The notes: a model not told the origin generated them from the sequence alone. Shown: positions 42,262 to 51,463, counted from the stretch's first letter. The stretch: 64,000 nucleotides of DNA from Lachnospiraceae bacterium (GCA_021203305.1 JAJQBK010000041.1:22151-86150); one strand, 5' to 3'. Translations and numbers: made by a program.

Positions 42262-43190
42262 TACAGGACATTGTGTCCATCCGCCTGCCGGTGGATGAGA
42301 CCTATCATATACAGAAAAATTCCATCTCCCACGGAACCGGAAAGCGAATCTGTGTGGTCACCGGCATCCACGGGGATGAGCTGGAGGGACAATATGTCTG
42401 CTTTCTCCTGGCGCAGAAGCTGCTGTCCCAGATGGAAAGGCTGCACGGCACCGTAGATATCTACCCGGCCGCCAATCCCTTAGGGATCGATTCCATCAAC
42501 CGGGGACTGCCCGGCTTTGACCTGGATATGAACCGCACCTTTCCCGGCAGTGATGCCGGCGACATGGTGGAGTTCACCGCCATGAAGCTGGTGGAGGATT
42601 TGAAGGGCGCCGACCTGGTTTTTGACATCCATGCCAGCAATATCTATCTGACAGAGATTCCCCAGATCCGCATCAATGAAAAAAACGCGGACCAGCTGGT
42701 GCCTCTGGCCCGGCTCTCCAACGTGGACCTGATCTGGGTTCACGGAAATTCCACCGTGCTGGAATCCACCCTCGCCTATTCCCTGAACAGCCGGGGGACT
42801 CCCTGCCTGGTGGCGGAGATGGGCGTGGGAATGCGGCTGACGGAAAAATACGGCCGCCAGTTCTGCGACGGAATTTTCAGCCTGATGAAGCATCTGGATA
42901 TGTGGGACGGCGATATTCCCCCTGTCAGAGAACCCCTGATCTGCGACGACCCGGACGAAGTGGTCTTTCTGAACGCGCCCACCTCCGGCATGTTCATGAA
43001 GACAAAGGAGCACGGCTCCTGGGTTGGCAAGGGCGAGACCGTGGGCTATATCTTTGATCCCCTCCGGGGTGAAATCCGTGAATATATCAACGCCGATAAA
43101 AGCGGCCTGCTCTTTACCATCCGGGAATATCCCCTGGTGGCCGAGGGCTCTCTGATGGGCCGGATTTTAGCGAGGGAGGCCAGCCGATGA
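42258..43190 (+). CDS. M14-like succinylglutamate desuccinylase/aspartoacylase family protein
   Basis: 310 residues. Zinc ligands follow the family pattern: GIHGDELEG (H38, E41) and DIHAS (H125). VAEMG carries the probable catalytic glutamate (E187), and FDLDMNRTFPG is the conserved R-type substrate region. A C-terminal beta-barrel-like domain begins near residue 225 (VVFLNAPTSGMFMKTKEHGSW has biotinyl/lipoyl-like features). It probably hydrolyses an amide or removes an acyl group from an amino acid. ATGA overlaps join it to the gene on each side. Confidence 0.88.
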   Translation: MIQDIVSIRLPVDETYHIQKNSISHGTGKRICVVTGIHGDELEGQYVCFLLAQKLLSQMERLHGTVDIYPAANPLGIDSINRGLPGFDLDMNRTFPGSDAGDMVEFTAMKLVEDLKGADLVFDIHASNIYLTEIPQIRINEKNADQLVPLARLSNVDLIWVHGNSTVLESTLAYSLNSRGTPCLVAEMGVGMRLTEKYGRQFCDGIFSLMKHLDMWDGDIPPVREPLICDDPDEVVFLNAPTSGMFMKTKEHGSWVGKGETVGYIFDPLRGEIREYINADKSGLLFTIREYPLVAEGSLMGRILAREASR

Positions 43191-44128
43191 AAGAAAGCGT
43201 CATATACAGCACCTCATCCCTTTACCGGGATGATTTCCGGGTGAAGGCCTATACCTTTGGCCGGGGAGAGAAGGCGCTCTGCGTTGTGGGAGCCATGCGC
43301 GGCAACGAGTATCAGCAGATTTATATCTGCTCCCAGCTGATGCGTTATTTCAGGCAGTGGGAGCGGGAGGGGCGCTTTGTCGCCGGCAAACAGGTCATGC
43401 TCATCCCTTCCGTCAACCCCAGCTCCATGAACATCGGCAAGCGCTTCTGGGCCATCGACAACACGGATATCAACCGGATGTTCCCCGGCTACAGCCTGGG
43501 GGAGACCACCCAGCGCATCGCGGCGGGGGTTTTTGAGGTTATCAATAAGTATCAGAGCGGCATTCAGCTGACCTCCTTTTATATGCCCGGGGACTTCTCT
43601 CCCCATGTGCGCATGATGCGCACCGGCTATGAGAACGTGGAAAAAGCCAGGGATTTCGGCTTCCCCTACATTGTGGTCCGCGAGCCCCGGCCCTACGATA
43701 CCACGACTCTGAATTATAACCTGCAGATCTGGGAGACAGACGCCTACAGCCTGTATTCCAACACCACCAGCCGCATCGACCCTCAGAGCGCCGCAAAGGT
43801 CATCGAAGGGATTGAGCGCTTTATGATTCTGGGCGGCATGCTGACGGGAGAAGCTGCCGCGGCCTGCGGCCAGCCCCGGATTTTTAAATATGGCGATCTG
43901 ATTTCCCTGCGCACCACTCAGGCGGGCCTGTATCACCGGCTGGCGGAGGCGGACACCCACGTAAAAAAAGATACCCCCGTTGCCGAAATCTACGATCCCG
44001 GCAGTGGGGATATCCTGGAAACTCTGTATGCTCCTTCGGACGGCGTCATCTTTTTCCAGCACAATGACCCGCTTGTGTACGCTTACACCGCCGCGGTGAA
44101 GCTTCTGGCCGATCTGCCACAGATTTGA
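43187..44128 (+). CDS. Degenerate M14-like paralogue lacking two zinc ligands
   Basis: 313 residues, aligned along its length with the preceding protein. GAMRGNEYQ has Arg38 where the paralogue has zinc ligand His38, and the DIH motif is replaced by GIQLTSFY, so two of three ligands are gone; Glu41 remains. DINRMFPG and the C-terminal barrel (ILETLYAPSDGVIFFQHNDP) are kept. Zinc-dependent hydrolysis seems unlikely. It may be a regulatory or scaffold partner of its active neighbour, or bind the same substrate. Last gene of the operon. Confidence 0.82.
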   Translation: MKESVIYSTSSLYRDDFRVKAYTFGRGEKALCVVGAMRGNEYQQIYICSQLMRYFRQWEREGRFVAGKQVMLIPSVNPSSMNIGKRFWAIDNTDINRMFPGYSLGETTQRIAAGVFEVINKYQSGIQLTSFYMPGDFSPHVRMMRTGYENVEKARDFGFPYIVVREPRPYDTTTLNYNLQIWETDAYSLYSNTTSRIDPQSAAKVIEGIERFMILGGMLTGEAAAACGQPRIFKYGDLISLRTTQAGLYHRLAEADTHVKKDTPVAEIYDPGSGDILETLYAPSDGVIFFQHNDPLVYAYTAAVKLLADLPQI

Positions 44129-44192
44129 ACTGACGCTCATGATTCAGCCCGCTGTTTGCTGTGAGTGAACGCTCTCCCTCGTGCTCATTACG

Positions 44193-44456
44193 TCACGTAT
44201 CGATCCGGTGCTCCAGCAGGTCTACCAGGGCCGCTAAAGCTTCCTCCTCGTCCGCGCCCTCGCAGATCAGTTCAATCTCATCATTTCCTCTGACACAGGC
44301 GCCAAGGACGCTGAGAACGCTCTTGGCGTTGGCGGTATAGTTTTTAAACCGGAATGTGATTTTGGACTGGTACTGCATGGCCAGCCGGCACAAATCCCCC
44401 GCAGGGCGCAGGTGCAACCCGATCAGGCTGTTGACCACCACTTTCTGAGATACCAC
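44193..44456 (-). CDS. ptsH: Phosphocarrier protein HPr
   Basis: 87 residues from a GTG at 44456 that follows AAGGAGGG. With this start, GLHLRPAG places the phosphorylated His at residue 15 and AKSVLSVLG places the regulatory Ser at 46, exactly as in HPr; longer frames spoil this. Full length. It passes phosphate from enzyme I to EIIA proteins and, through Ser46-P, works in carbon catabolite control. It lies 120 bp downstream of cdaR on the same strand. A TATAAT-like element 15-20 bp upstream may give it its own promoter, but no -35 is clear. Confidence 0.88.
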   Translation of the reverse strand: MVSQKVVVNSLIGLHLRPAGDLCRLAMQYQSKITFRFKNYTANAKSVLSVLGACVRGNDEIELICEGADEEEALAALVDLLEHRIDT

Positions 44457-44576
44457 ATTGACCCTCCTTCTCTTTTTCATTATATACTGATCATTTTTCA
44501 ACCCTCAGATCAGAGGTTCCGTTCCGCATGTATGGGCCAATACCCTGCCCTCCCGGAGAATTCTCCCCGGGATTTC

Positions 44577-45893
44577 TTAGTCCTCCACGATTTCTTCTGT
44601 CACAAGAATGGCAATATCACTTCCCGAGACAATCTCCACAGCTTCCGATTCAATAGTGTACTCCGCGGGGATGTCGTAGGTTCTGCCGTCCACAAGCGAG
44701 GTCAGATCCTCATCCTCCATCCAGGCCTCCACATCGATGGATACCTCGATATCCGCGGCGCTCACTTCCTCCACGTCCGCCTGCAGGCCGGACACCACCA
44801 CTGAAGCCTGCGCCTCATCCGCGATCTGCACAATATACCCCTCCGGCACATTGGAAATCGTAATCCGGCCGGTATTCAGAGTAATCTCAGCCTCATAAAC
44901 CGCCTCCACAGGCTGCGTCACCGTAATCACGCCGCTTTCGCCCGAATCCGCGCGCGACACGCCGCTGGGCAGATAATCATCAATATCGATCTCGAATACC
45001 ACATCCTCCGTGGCATCGGTCACAATGTATTCCTCCCCGGAGACCACAATCTCCGTGACAGTATCCACCACGCCGCTCTTGCCCGCCAGCGTAATCTCCG
45101 TCGCGCTTGCGGTCATTTCGCCGCTCAGCAGATAGCCTGACGCGGGAGTTACCTCTACCTCAAACACAAGAGGAACCGTGCTGGTCTTGAGCACTTCCAC
45201 CGTAACCCGCACCCGGCTGGAGCCAAGAGTCAGCCGATCCTGTGAAATCTCATTGCCATCGGAATCATACAGTACAATATCCGCGTAGGTCACCACATTC
45301 TCTGTGGCGTCCTCCAGCACCACGGAGGCCTTCGCCGTGGCAATGCTGCTGACAATGCTCTCCGGCCCACTGACGGACAGCTGGTTCTGCTCAATGGTGC
45401 TGCCCGAGATGATATAGCCATCCGCGGCGCTGCCGGTCACATCGGCGGTCAGGCGGATGTATCTGTCCATCTTATCCTCCACCTCCAGCTCCAGGACGGA
45501 GGAGCTTGCGGAGAAGGTCACGCTTCCCTCATACTTGGTGCAGGTAAAGGTCAGATCCACCGTACCGTCCAGGCGCATTTTGGAGAAATCCGCTGTCACC
45601 TCAATGTCGCTGTCCGTGATATCGTCTATGATCGTCCGGGAAGCGGACACCGTGACCGTGCGAACCACATCCGAGTTGTTTAACACAGCGTATACCTGCC
45701 CGTTCTCCTCCAGGACCTCCGTATTCAGGAAGGTCACCTCCACATTGGCAAAGCGGGTGCTGGTCACAGGGTTCTCAATGCTGTAGGCTACCGCCCACAG
45801 AATAACGGCGCAGACAATCGAAAACAGCTTAAGATACCAGTTGTGCAGAAGCTTATCCCTCAGTCTTTTCAGTTGATCCCCGCTGTTTTTCAT
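44577..45893 (-). CDS. cdaR: CdaR, YbbR-domain regulator of diadenylate cyclase
   Basis: 438 residues. One N-terminal transmembrane helix (NWYLKLFSIVCAVILWAVAY, about 18-37) and then four YbbR repeats exposed outside the membrane, starting ENPVTSTRFANVEVTF. CdaR binds and regulates CdaA. The gene overlaps the cdaA end by 41 bp, the usual order. The acidic C-terminus (LVTEEIVED) is short. The usual third partner, glmM, is not in the window. Confidence 0.9.
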   Translation of the reverse strand: MKNSGDQLKRLRDKLLHNWYLKLFSIVCAVILWAVAYSIENPVTSTRFANVEVTFLNTEVLEENGQVYAVLNNSDVVRTVTVSASRTIIDDITDSDIEVTADFSKMRLDGTVDLTFTCTKYEGSVTFSASSSVLELEVEDKMDRYIRLTADVTGSAADGYIISGSTIEQNQLSVSGPESIVSSIATAKASVVLEDATENVVTYADIVLYDSDGNEISQDRLTLGSSRVRVTVEVLKTSTVPLVFEVEVTPASGYLLSGEMTASATEITLAGKSGVVDTVTEIVVSGEEYIVTDATEDVVFEIDIDDYLPSGVSRADSGESGVITVTQPVEAVYEAEITLNTGRITISNVPEGYIVQIADEAQASVVVSGLQADVEEVSAADIEVSIDVEAWMEDEDLTSLVDGRTYDIPAEYTIESEAVEIVSGSDIAILVTEEIVED

Positions 45894-46776
45894 TCTGCTT
45901 CCTTTCCTCCCATTTGCTCCTGAGCCGGTCCCATCTTCTGGGCTTTTCCTCCCCGGGCTTATCCTCCTTCTGCCGGAAGGAGGACAGCTGCTCCAGCAAC
46001 TGGTCGGGGCTCAGCCCTCTGGACAGCACTCCCTCTCTGGCCACCGTAATCTGACCCGTCTCCTCGCTGACCACGATCACAAAGGCGTCCGTATTCTCAC
46101 TGGCCCCCAGCGCCGCCCTGTGGCGGGTTCCCAGCTCCTTGCTGACCGACATATCCTCAGACAGGGGCAGATAGCAGGTAGCCGCCACCACCCTGTCCCC
46201 GCTGATCACAACCGCGCCGTCGTGCAGCGGCGTATTATGCTCAAATATATTGACCAGAAGCTGTATGCTGACCACAGCGTCGATCTCAATACCGGTCTCC
46301 ACATAATCGGTCAGCTTCTGATAATTCTCCAGCAAAATAAGCGCGCCTGTCTTATCCCCGCTCATGACGGTGCAGGCCTTCACAATGCTCTGCATGGTCT
46401 TATCGGAAAACTTTCCCTCCGGGTTCATGCGGTCTCCCAGATTCATCAGCTGGAAAATATTATTTCTGCCCAGCTCCTCCAGCATCTTACGAAGTTCCGG
46501 CTGAAAAATCACCACAATCGCCATCAGGGCCACGCTGACCACATTTTTGGCGACCCACATAATGGCTGTCATATCAAGAAGCTCAGCGACCAGCAAAAAG
46601 AGCCCGATCACAGCGATGCCCCTGAGCAGCACAAAGGTTCTGGTAGACTGTATCCAGCCCAGGATCTTATAGATCAGCCAGGCAAGAATCAGCATCTCCA
46701 GAACGTCGATAACCGTTAAATTATATTTAACGAAGCTATCCGAAATGTAGCTCCAAAACGTGGTAATATACTGCAT
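45853..46776 (-). CDS. cdaA: Diadenylate cyclase CdaA
   Basis: 307 residues. Three N-terminal transmembrane segments (about 20-95), then the DAC domain with HDGAVV (DGA at 186-188) and GTRHRAALG (216-220), the two catalytic motifs that join two ATP to make cyclic di-AMP. A charged, Lys/Arg/Glu-rich tail of about 50 residues extends past the domain (EEKPRRWDRLRSKWEER). Membrane-bound and inward facing. First of the cdaA-cdaR pair; two uncharacterised membrane genes lie just upstream. Confidence 0.95.
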   Translation of the reverse strand: MQYITTFWSYISDSFVKYNLTVIDVLEMLILAWLIYKILGWIQSTRTFVLLRGIAVIGLFLLVAELLDMTAIMWVAKNVVSVALMAIVVIFQPELRKMLEELGRNNIFQLMNLGDRMNPEGKFSDKTMQSIVKACTVMSGDKTGALILLENYQKLTDYVETGIEIDAVVSIQLLVNIFEHNTPLHDGAVVISGDRVVAATCYLPLSEDMSVSKELGTRHRAALGASENTDAFVIVVSEETGQITVAREGVLSRGLSPDQLLEQLSSFRQKEDKPGEEKPRRWDRLRSKWEERKQNEKQRGSTEKTEG

Positions 46777-46847
46777 GGCAATTTCTTCTTTTCCCTTAAA
46801 TCAAAAACCTCTGTCCTGTCTCTGAAAAGGATGCAGCAGGCCTCAGG

Positions 46848-47789
46848 CTACCTCCTGTTTCTCGGAGAATTGATCCTCTTGACGGTTCTGGAGGCCGTGG
46901 TCACATGCATCTTGGGAACCGCCTTTACATAATAATAATACTCGTCGTCCTCAAACTGCACCTTCTCAGCCCGGCTGTAATCCAGCCCCCGCATCAGGAA
47001 GGTGACCAGCATGGCAATGAGGGCTGAAACCGCGGTTTCCACCAGAAGCTCCACCAGAGACAGCTCAATCTCGAAGGACAGCACCGCCAGGATATTCAAT
47101 ATCGCGTTCAGCAGCGCCGCGCTGACCACCGCGATCATCCATCCGTAATCTATCGATGTCCTGCAGATCAGGTAAACCACAACTCCCACCAGCAAAAAGA
47201 TCACCGCCATAATCCACATCTCCTCGTTGGAAACAAGGCCGCTGATGGCGGTACTGATTTTCTCCAGACTGTCGTTGTCTGAAATCGCCGTAATCGCCGC
47301 CGCGTTCTCTACGATATATGACAGATAATAATAGGTCACCACCCCCAGGCTGACGGCAATCGCGGAACTCATTCCCCCGGCGACGCCAACCACCAGAGGC
47401 ATCACATAGGGAATATGCAGCACAAAAGCCAGAGGCGTCAGAAGCAGGACAATATACTGTTTGCTGCCGCAAAGCCGCAAATACAGCAGAAACATGCACA
47501 AAAGCACAGCCAGCAGCACCCCCGCCACCTCAATGGACAGCGATGACACATGAGCCACAAGAAAGAGGGCGCAGACAAACGCCGTAAACCCCATGGGCAG
47601 AAGGCCGCACAAAACCGAGGCTAAGAGTACAATAAAAACATTGTCAAGCCTTGTCATATATCCGATCCTGTCATTGATCATAAGCAGCAACACAAAGGCG
47701 AACACGCCTCTGGCTGACGGTCTGACAATCTTTTCGTATCGGGCGTACAGATTCTGAATCTCCGTTTTTATCATTAAAATCGTGGTCAT
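46848..47789 (-). CDS. Polytopic membrane protein upstream of cdaA
   Basis: 313 residues with about nine hydrophobic segments and basic residues at the C-terminus (TVKRINSPRNRR). The N-terminus (TEIQNLYARYEKIVRPSARG) is charged and likely cytoplasmic. SLEKISTAISGLVSNEEMWIM is a polar loop. A Tyr-rich stretch (DDEYYYYVKAVPKMHVTT) lies near the end. No family recognised. The gene precedes cdaA on the same strand by 71 bp, which suggests a link to the cyclic di-AMP unit or cell wall. Confidence 0.7.
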   Translation of the reverse strand: MTTILMIKTEIQNLYARYEKIVRPSARGVFAFVLLLMINDRIGYMTRLDNVFIVLLASVLCGLLPMGFTAFVCALFLVAHVSSLSIEVAGVLLAVLLCMFLLYLRLCGSKQYIVLLLTPLAFVLHIPYVMPLVVGVAGGMSSAIAVSLGVVTYYYLSYIVENAAAITAISDNDSLEKISTAISGLVSNEEMWIMAVIFLLVGVVVYLICRTSIDYGWMIAVVSAALLNAILNILAVLSFEIELSLVELLVETAVSALIAMLVTFLMRGLDYSRAEKVQFEDDEYYYYVKAVPKMHVTTASRTVKRINSPRNRR

Positions 47790-47796
47790 AGGTTCC

Positions 47797-48204
47797 TCAT
47801 CTCTTCTTAGAATCTCCAGGTGTCTTATAGGAATGATAAAGCTCCTTCATATCCCCCAGATAGCCCTTCAGGCGTCTGCGCTTCCGGTCATACTGGTATG
47901 TGGCGTACAGGTAGCATATAATCCCGTATACTATGCTGAAGCCAAGGTAGACCAGCAGAATATCCCGGGCAAACAGCATCAGATCCATGGTAAAGATTGC
48001 CTGCATCAGATCCTCTATATAATAGAAAACATACAGCACAAGGGCAATCACAAAGGCTATCGTTCCGCAGACCAGCCCCATCAGCACCTGCGCTCCAATG
48101 TAGTCCCTGCGGTAATATTCGGCAATCGCCAGAGCGTCCCTTCCCTCCCTTTCCTCGAAGGCCGCCAGCCGGGCCATCAGCCGGGTGCGTTCCGCGTTTA
48201 TCAT
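47797..48204 (-). CDS. Small membrane protein
   Basis: 135 residues: a charged N-terminal helix (ERTRLMARLAAFEEREGRDA), two transmembrane pairs (about 38-62 and 75-100) and a basic C-terminus (YQYDRKRRRLKGYLGD). Seven bp separate it from the next gene downstream, and three from comF upstream, so it is part of the comF-to-cdaA run. Not recognised; no catalytic motif. Confidence 0.7.
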   Translation of the reverse strand: MINAERTRLMARLAAFEEREGRDALAIAEYYRRDYIGAQVLMGLVCGTIAFVIALVLYVFYYIEDLMQAIFTMDLMLFARDILLVYLGFSIVYGIICYLYATYQYDRKRRRLKGYLGDMKELYHSYKTPGDSKKR

Positions 48205-48207
48205 CTT

Positions 48208-48903
48208 TCACTCCATTCCCGCGGCCAGTGTCAGCAAATATACCCTGGAGGCGCCGGCTGTCTTAAGCACGGCGGCCACAGCGTCCGCTGTACTGCCCGT
48301 CGTATAAATATCGTCCACAATCAGGATTATCTTTAATTGTACATCAACTTCACCTATTTTAAAAGCATTTTTCAAATTATTTTGCCGTTCCGCGCGATTC
48401 AGCTGTTTCTGGGAGGTTGTTTTCCTGCTCCTGATCACACACTGCCCGCATACCGGCAGCCCCAGCCGCCTTCCCAGAGCCTTTGCCAGAAGCTCAGCCT
48501 GGTTATAGCCCCGCTGCCGCTGCCGGCTCTTATGCAGAGGGACGGGCACAATCAGGTCAATTTTCCAGGCGGCGATGGTATCCTTAAGCTCCCGGTACCA
48601 TTCCTCCGCGAAAAAATCCGCGTACTCCTGCCGCCCCTTATATTTCAGGCGGAAAACCGCGCCGGCCGCGCTCTCATAGGTGTACAGGGAGCGGCCGCGG
48701 TCAAATACGTGGGGATATCTGCGGCAGTCGGCGCAGTATTCCCACTCTTCCCTGGAAAGCCCCTTGCCGCATTTCAGGCAGTAGGAGCGGCCCAGGGATA
48801 CAAGCTTTCCCCTGCAGCCCGGGCAGATATACTCTCCCCAGGGCGTGGGCCGGTCGCAGACCGGGCATCTTCTGGGAAATAACAACTCTTTGATAATCGA
48901 CAC
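48208..48903 (-). CDS. comF: ComF-family phosphoribosyltransferase-like protein
   Basis: 231 residues from a GTG at 48903 (AAAGGA upstream). N-terminal zinc-finger Cys pairs (CPVC, CPGC, CLKC, CADC), then a phosphoribosyltransferase fold with LIVPVPLHKSRQRQRGYNQAELL and IILIVDDIYTTGSTADAVAAV (PRPP-binding loop). ComF proteins take part in DNA uptake or recombination. Located directly downstream of recD2 on the same strand, in line with a DNA-processing role. Confidence 0.9.
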   Translation of the reverse strand: MSIIKELLFPRRCPVCDRPTPWGEYICPGCRGKLVSLGRSYCLKCGKGLSREEWEYCADCRRYPHVFDRGRSLYTYESAAGAVFRLKYKGRQEYADFFAEEWYRELKDTIAAWKIDLIVPVPLHKSRQRQRGYNQAELLAKALGRRLGLPVCGQCVIRSRKTTSQKQLNRAERQNNLKNAFKIGEVDVQLKIILIVDDIYTTGSTADAVAAVLKTAGASRVYLLTLAAGME

Positions 48904-49023
48904 AGCGTCCTTTCCCTCTCCAGGTGACTGCTGTTATCCATGGTGCCTGATGTTTCTAAAATATCTCAACGTTCCCGTTTTGTATGTCAGCCTCTCTTTT
49001 CTGCCGCATTTGACCGACAGCCT

Positions 49024-51273
49024 TTATGTATATTCTTCCATTCCCCGGGCTGCGCATTCTTTAATTCTCAGATCCAGGGATGTATATCTTTCGTGCTGGC
49101 TGACATTCTGAATCATCTCCTGCACGCAGCGGGAGCTTCCCAGAATGACCACGCAGTTTTTTGCCCGAGTCACGCCGGTGTAGAGCAGATTCCGGTTAAA
49201 AAGCAGCCGCGGGCCGCCCAAAAGCGGCATCACCACCGCCGGATACTCGCTGCCCTGGGACTTATGTATGGTGATGGCATAGGCCAGATCCAGCTCCTCC
49301 AGGCGGTCGAAGGGATAGGTCACTCTCTTCCCCTCCTCAAATTCCACCACCATCTGCTCCGCCGGCTCCCGGATTTCCAGGATCCGTCCCATATCTCCGT
49401 TAAAGACGCCCATTCCCTTGTCCACGGGAATATTGTATTTTCCCAGAATCTCCCACTCCGCCTGATAATTATTCTTCGTCTGCATCACCTTGTCCCCCTC
49501 GCGGAACAGGGTGGCGCCCTCCTGATGCTCCTTTTTGCGCGGGTCCGGCGGATTCATGTACTGCTGCAGAATCTGATTGAGCTGTTCCACCCCCAGGGCG
49601 CCCTTGCGCATGGGGGTCAGCACCTGAATCTCCAGAGGGGAGGCGTTCACGTACTTCGGCAGCATCTGGGTGATCAGCTGCAGCATGTGCTTGTAAATGA
49701 CGTTGGGCTCCTTCCTCTCCAGCAGGAAAAAGTCTCTGCTCTTATTGTTAAATTCCAGAGGCTCCCCCTGATTGATCCGGTGGGCGTTCACCACGATATC
49801 GCTGGTCTGCGCCTGCCGGAAAATATGGTTCAGCGTCACCACCGGAAAGCAGCCGCTTCGGATCAGATCTCTCAGCACCTGCCCCGGCCCCACGCTGGGA
49901 AGCTGGTCCACATCCCCCACCAGAATCAGCCGGGTGCCCGCCGCGATGGCCTGAAGCAGAGAGGAAAACAGATGAATGTCCACCATGGACATCTCATCAA
50001 TAATCACCACGTCCGCTTCCAGCGGATGATCCCGGTTTCTCTCAAAGCGGGCTCCCCTGTCGTTTTCCTCCGGCGCGCCGTTGACCTCCAGCAGACGATG
50101 AATAGTCCTTGCCTCACAGCCCGTGGCCTCCGTCATGCGTTTGGCGGCCCGCCCCGTAGGCGCCGCCAGTAAAATATCCAGTCCCTGCCTCTCAAAGTAC
50201 CTCAGAATCATATTGACTGTGGTGGTCTTGCCCGTGCCCGGGCCGCCGGATAAAATAAACAGGCCGTTTTCGATGCTGGCAAGCACCGCCTTTCTCTGCA
50301 TTTCATCCAGCTCAATGGAGAATTCCGCGGCAATGGCGTCGATCTCCTTTTGCAGTGCGGCTCCCGCGGAAGGATCCGTCAGCTCCACCGCCCCGTTCAG
50401 GTCATGGAGCATCCGGGCGCAGTTTAATTCCAGATAATAATATCCGGACGCGTATACGAGAGTCTGCTCTCCCTGCCTTTTGATCACCAGCTTTTTGTCC
50501 ATCATCATGTTGGACAATACTGGCTCAATGGATGAGGCGGCAACCTCCAAAAGCTGCTGCGCCCTGGCCACAAGCATCTCCATCGGCAGATAGACATGGC
50601 CCTCCTGCTGGGCCTGGGTCAGCACATACAGCACGCCGCTGGCAATGCGATAGTCGGAATCCGTGTGAATCCCCGCCCTGACCGCAATCTCATCCGCCAT
50701 CTTAAAGCCGATGCCGCTGATATCCTCCGCCAGACGGTAGGGATTGGTCTGCATCACCTGATAGATCTCATTCTGATAGGTCTGATAAATTTTCACAGCC
50801 AGGGTATTGCTGATGCCGTATTGCTGCAGATAGACCAGAGCCGAGCGCACCTCCTTTTTTTCCTCCATCTGGGCGGAAATATCCTGGGCCATGCGCTCGC
50901 TGATGCCCTTAATCTCCGCCAGGCGCTCCGGCTCCTCCTCCATGATGCGGAAAGCGTCGTCGCCGAATTTACTCACAATCCGATCCGCCAAAGCCGCCCC
51001 AATCCCCTTGACGGCGCCGCTGGCCAGATACCGCCGCATGCTCTCCTCGTCCTCAGGAGGGATGACCTGCCAGGAGGAAATTTTAAACTGGCTGCCGTAT
51101 ACCGGATGGGCAACGCCCTCCCCCCTGGCCTCGATAGTCTCTCCCACAGTCAGGCCCTTCAGCGTTCCGACACAGGTAATCTCATCGCCCTCACTGACCA
51201 GATTCATCACTGTATATCCATTTTCATCGTTCTGGTAAATGATATGCTCCACATATCCCCTGATGACATCCAT
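49024..51273 (-). CDS. recD2: RecD2-type ATP-dependent DNA helicase
   Basis: 749 residues from ATG 51273 (MDVIRGYVEHIIYQNDENGY, the normal RecD2 start). N-terminal OB-like domain, a helix-hairpin-helix region (about 80-200), then the helicase: Walker A SGGPGTGKT (342-350), APTGRAAKRM, Walker B VVIIDEMSMVD (423-433), and AYAITIHKSQGSEYP plus LLYTGVTRAK near the end. RecD2 unwinds DNA 5' to 3' without RecBC. The frame is open to 51498. ATG 51273 has no Shine-Dalgarno; AGGAGGAG at 51318-51325 lies 8 nt before an in-frame ATA (51307-51309). Confidence 0.9.
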   Translation of the reverse strand: MDVIRGYVEHIIYQNDENGYTVMNLVSEGDEITCVGTLKGLTVGETIEARGEGVAHPVYGSQFKISSWQVIPPEDEESMRRYLASGAVKGIGAALADRIVSKFGDDAFRIMEEEPERLAEIKGISERMAQDISAQMEEKKEVRSALVYLQQYGISNTLAVKIYQTYQNEIYQVMQTNPYRLAEDISGIGFKMADEIAVRAGIHTDSDYRIASGVLYVLTQAQQEGHVYLPMEMLVARAQQLLEVAASSIEPVLSNMMMDKKLVIKRQGEQTLVYASGYYYLELNCARMLHDLNGAVELTDPSAGAALQKEIDAIAAEFSIELDEMQRKAVLASIENGLFILSGGPGTGKTTTVNMILRYFERQGLDILLAAPTGRAAKRMTEATGCEARTIHRLLEVNGAPEENDRGARFERNRDHPLEADVVIIDEMSMVDIHLFSSLLQAIAAGTRLILVGDVDQLPSVGPGQVLRDLIRSGCFPVVTLNHIFRQAQTSDIVVNAHRINQGEPLEFNNKSRDFFLLERKEPNVIYKHMLQLITQMLPKYVNASPLEIQVLTPMRKGALGVEQLNQILQQYMNPPDPRKKEHQEGATLFREGDKVMQTKNNYQAEWEILGKYNIPVDKGMGVFNGDMGRILEIREPAEQMVVEFEEGKRVTYPFDRLEELDLAYAITIHKSQGSEYPAVVMPLLGGPRLLFNRNLLYTGVTRAKNCVVILGSSRCVQEMIQNVSQHERYTSLDLRIKECAARGMEEYT

Positions 51274-51287
51274 GCGTTCACAAAGCA

Positions 51288-51364
51288 GGGGCTGTCCGAC
51301 AGGCTGTATCCAGGCTTCTCCTCCTAAGGAACTGTCACGAATACAGGCTGCCGGTGACAGCCCC
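51288..51364 (-). other. Inverted repeat in the recD2 leader
   Basis: GGGGCTGTC (51288-51296, plus strand) and GACAGCCCC (51356-51364) are perfect 9-bp inverted arms that enclose the AGGAGGAG motif. In the mRNA the helix would close a 59-nt loop 15 nt before the ATG. There is no T-run. A role in translation control is only a guess. Confidence 0.4.
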
Positions 51365-51463
51365 TTTATCCTTTTTTTATATTCTTCTGAACGGGCAGCT
51401 TCCTGGTGTTTTGCCTGAAAAGCTCCAGCGCAATGCTGTTCTTCACACAATTCCCGTCCGTTC

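Noticed and set aside
44516-44576. GGAGAATTCTCC palindrome after cdaR as a terminator
   Set aside because: The palindrome has no loop and no T-tract follows on the minus strand.
48940-50172. Plus-strand open frame of 410 codons
   Set aside because: Antisense of recD2, whose helicase motifs are unmistakable.
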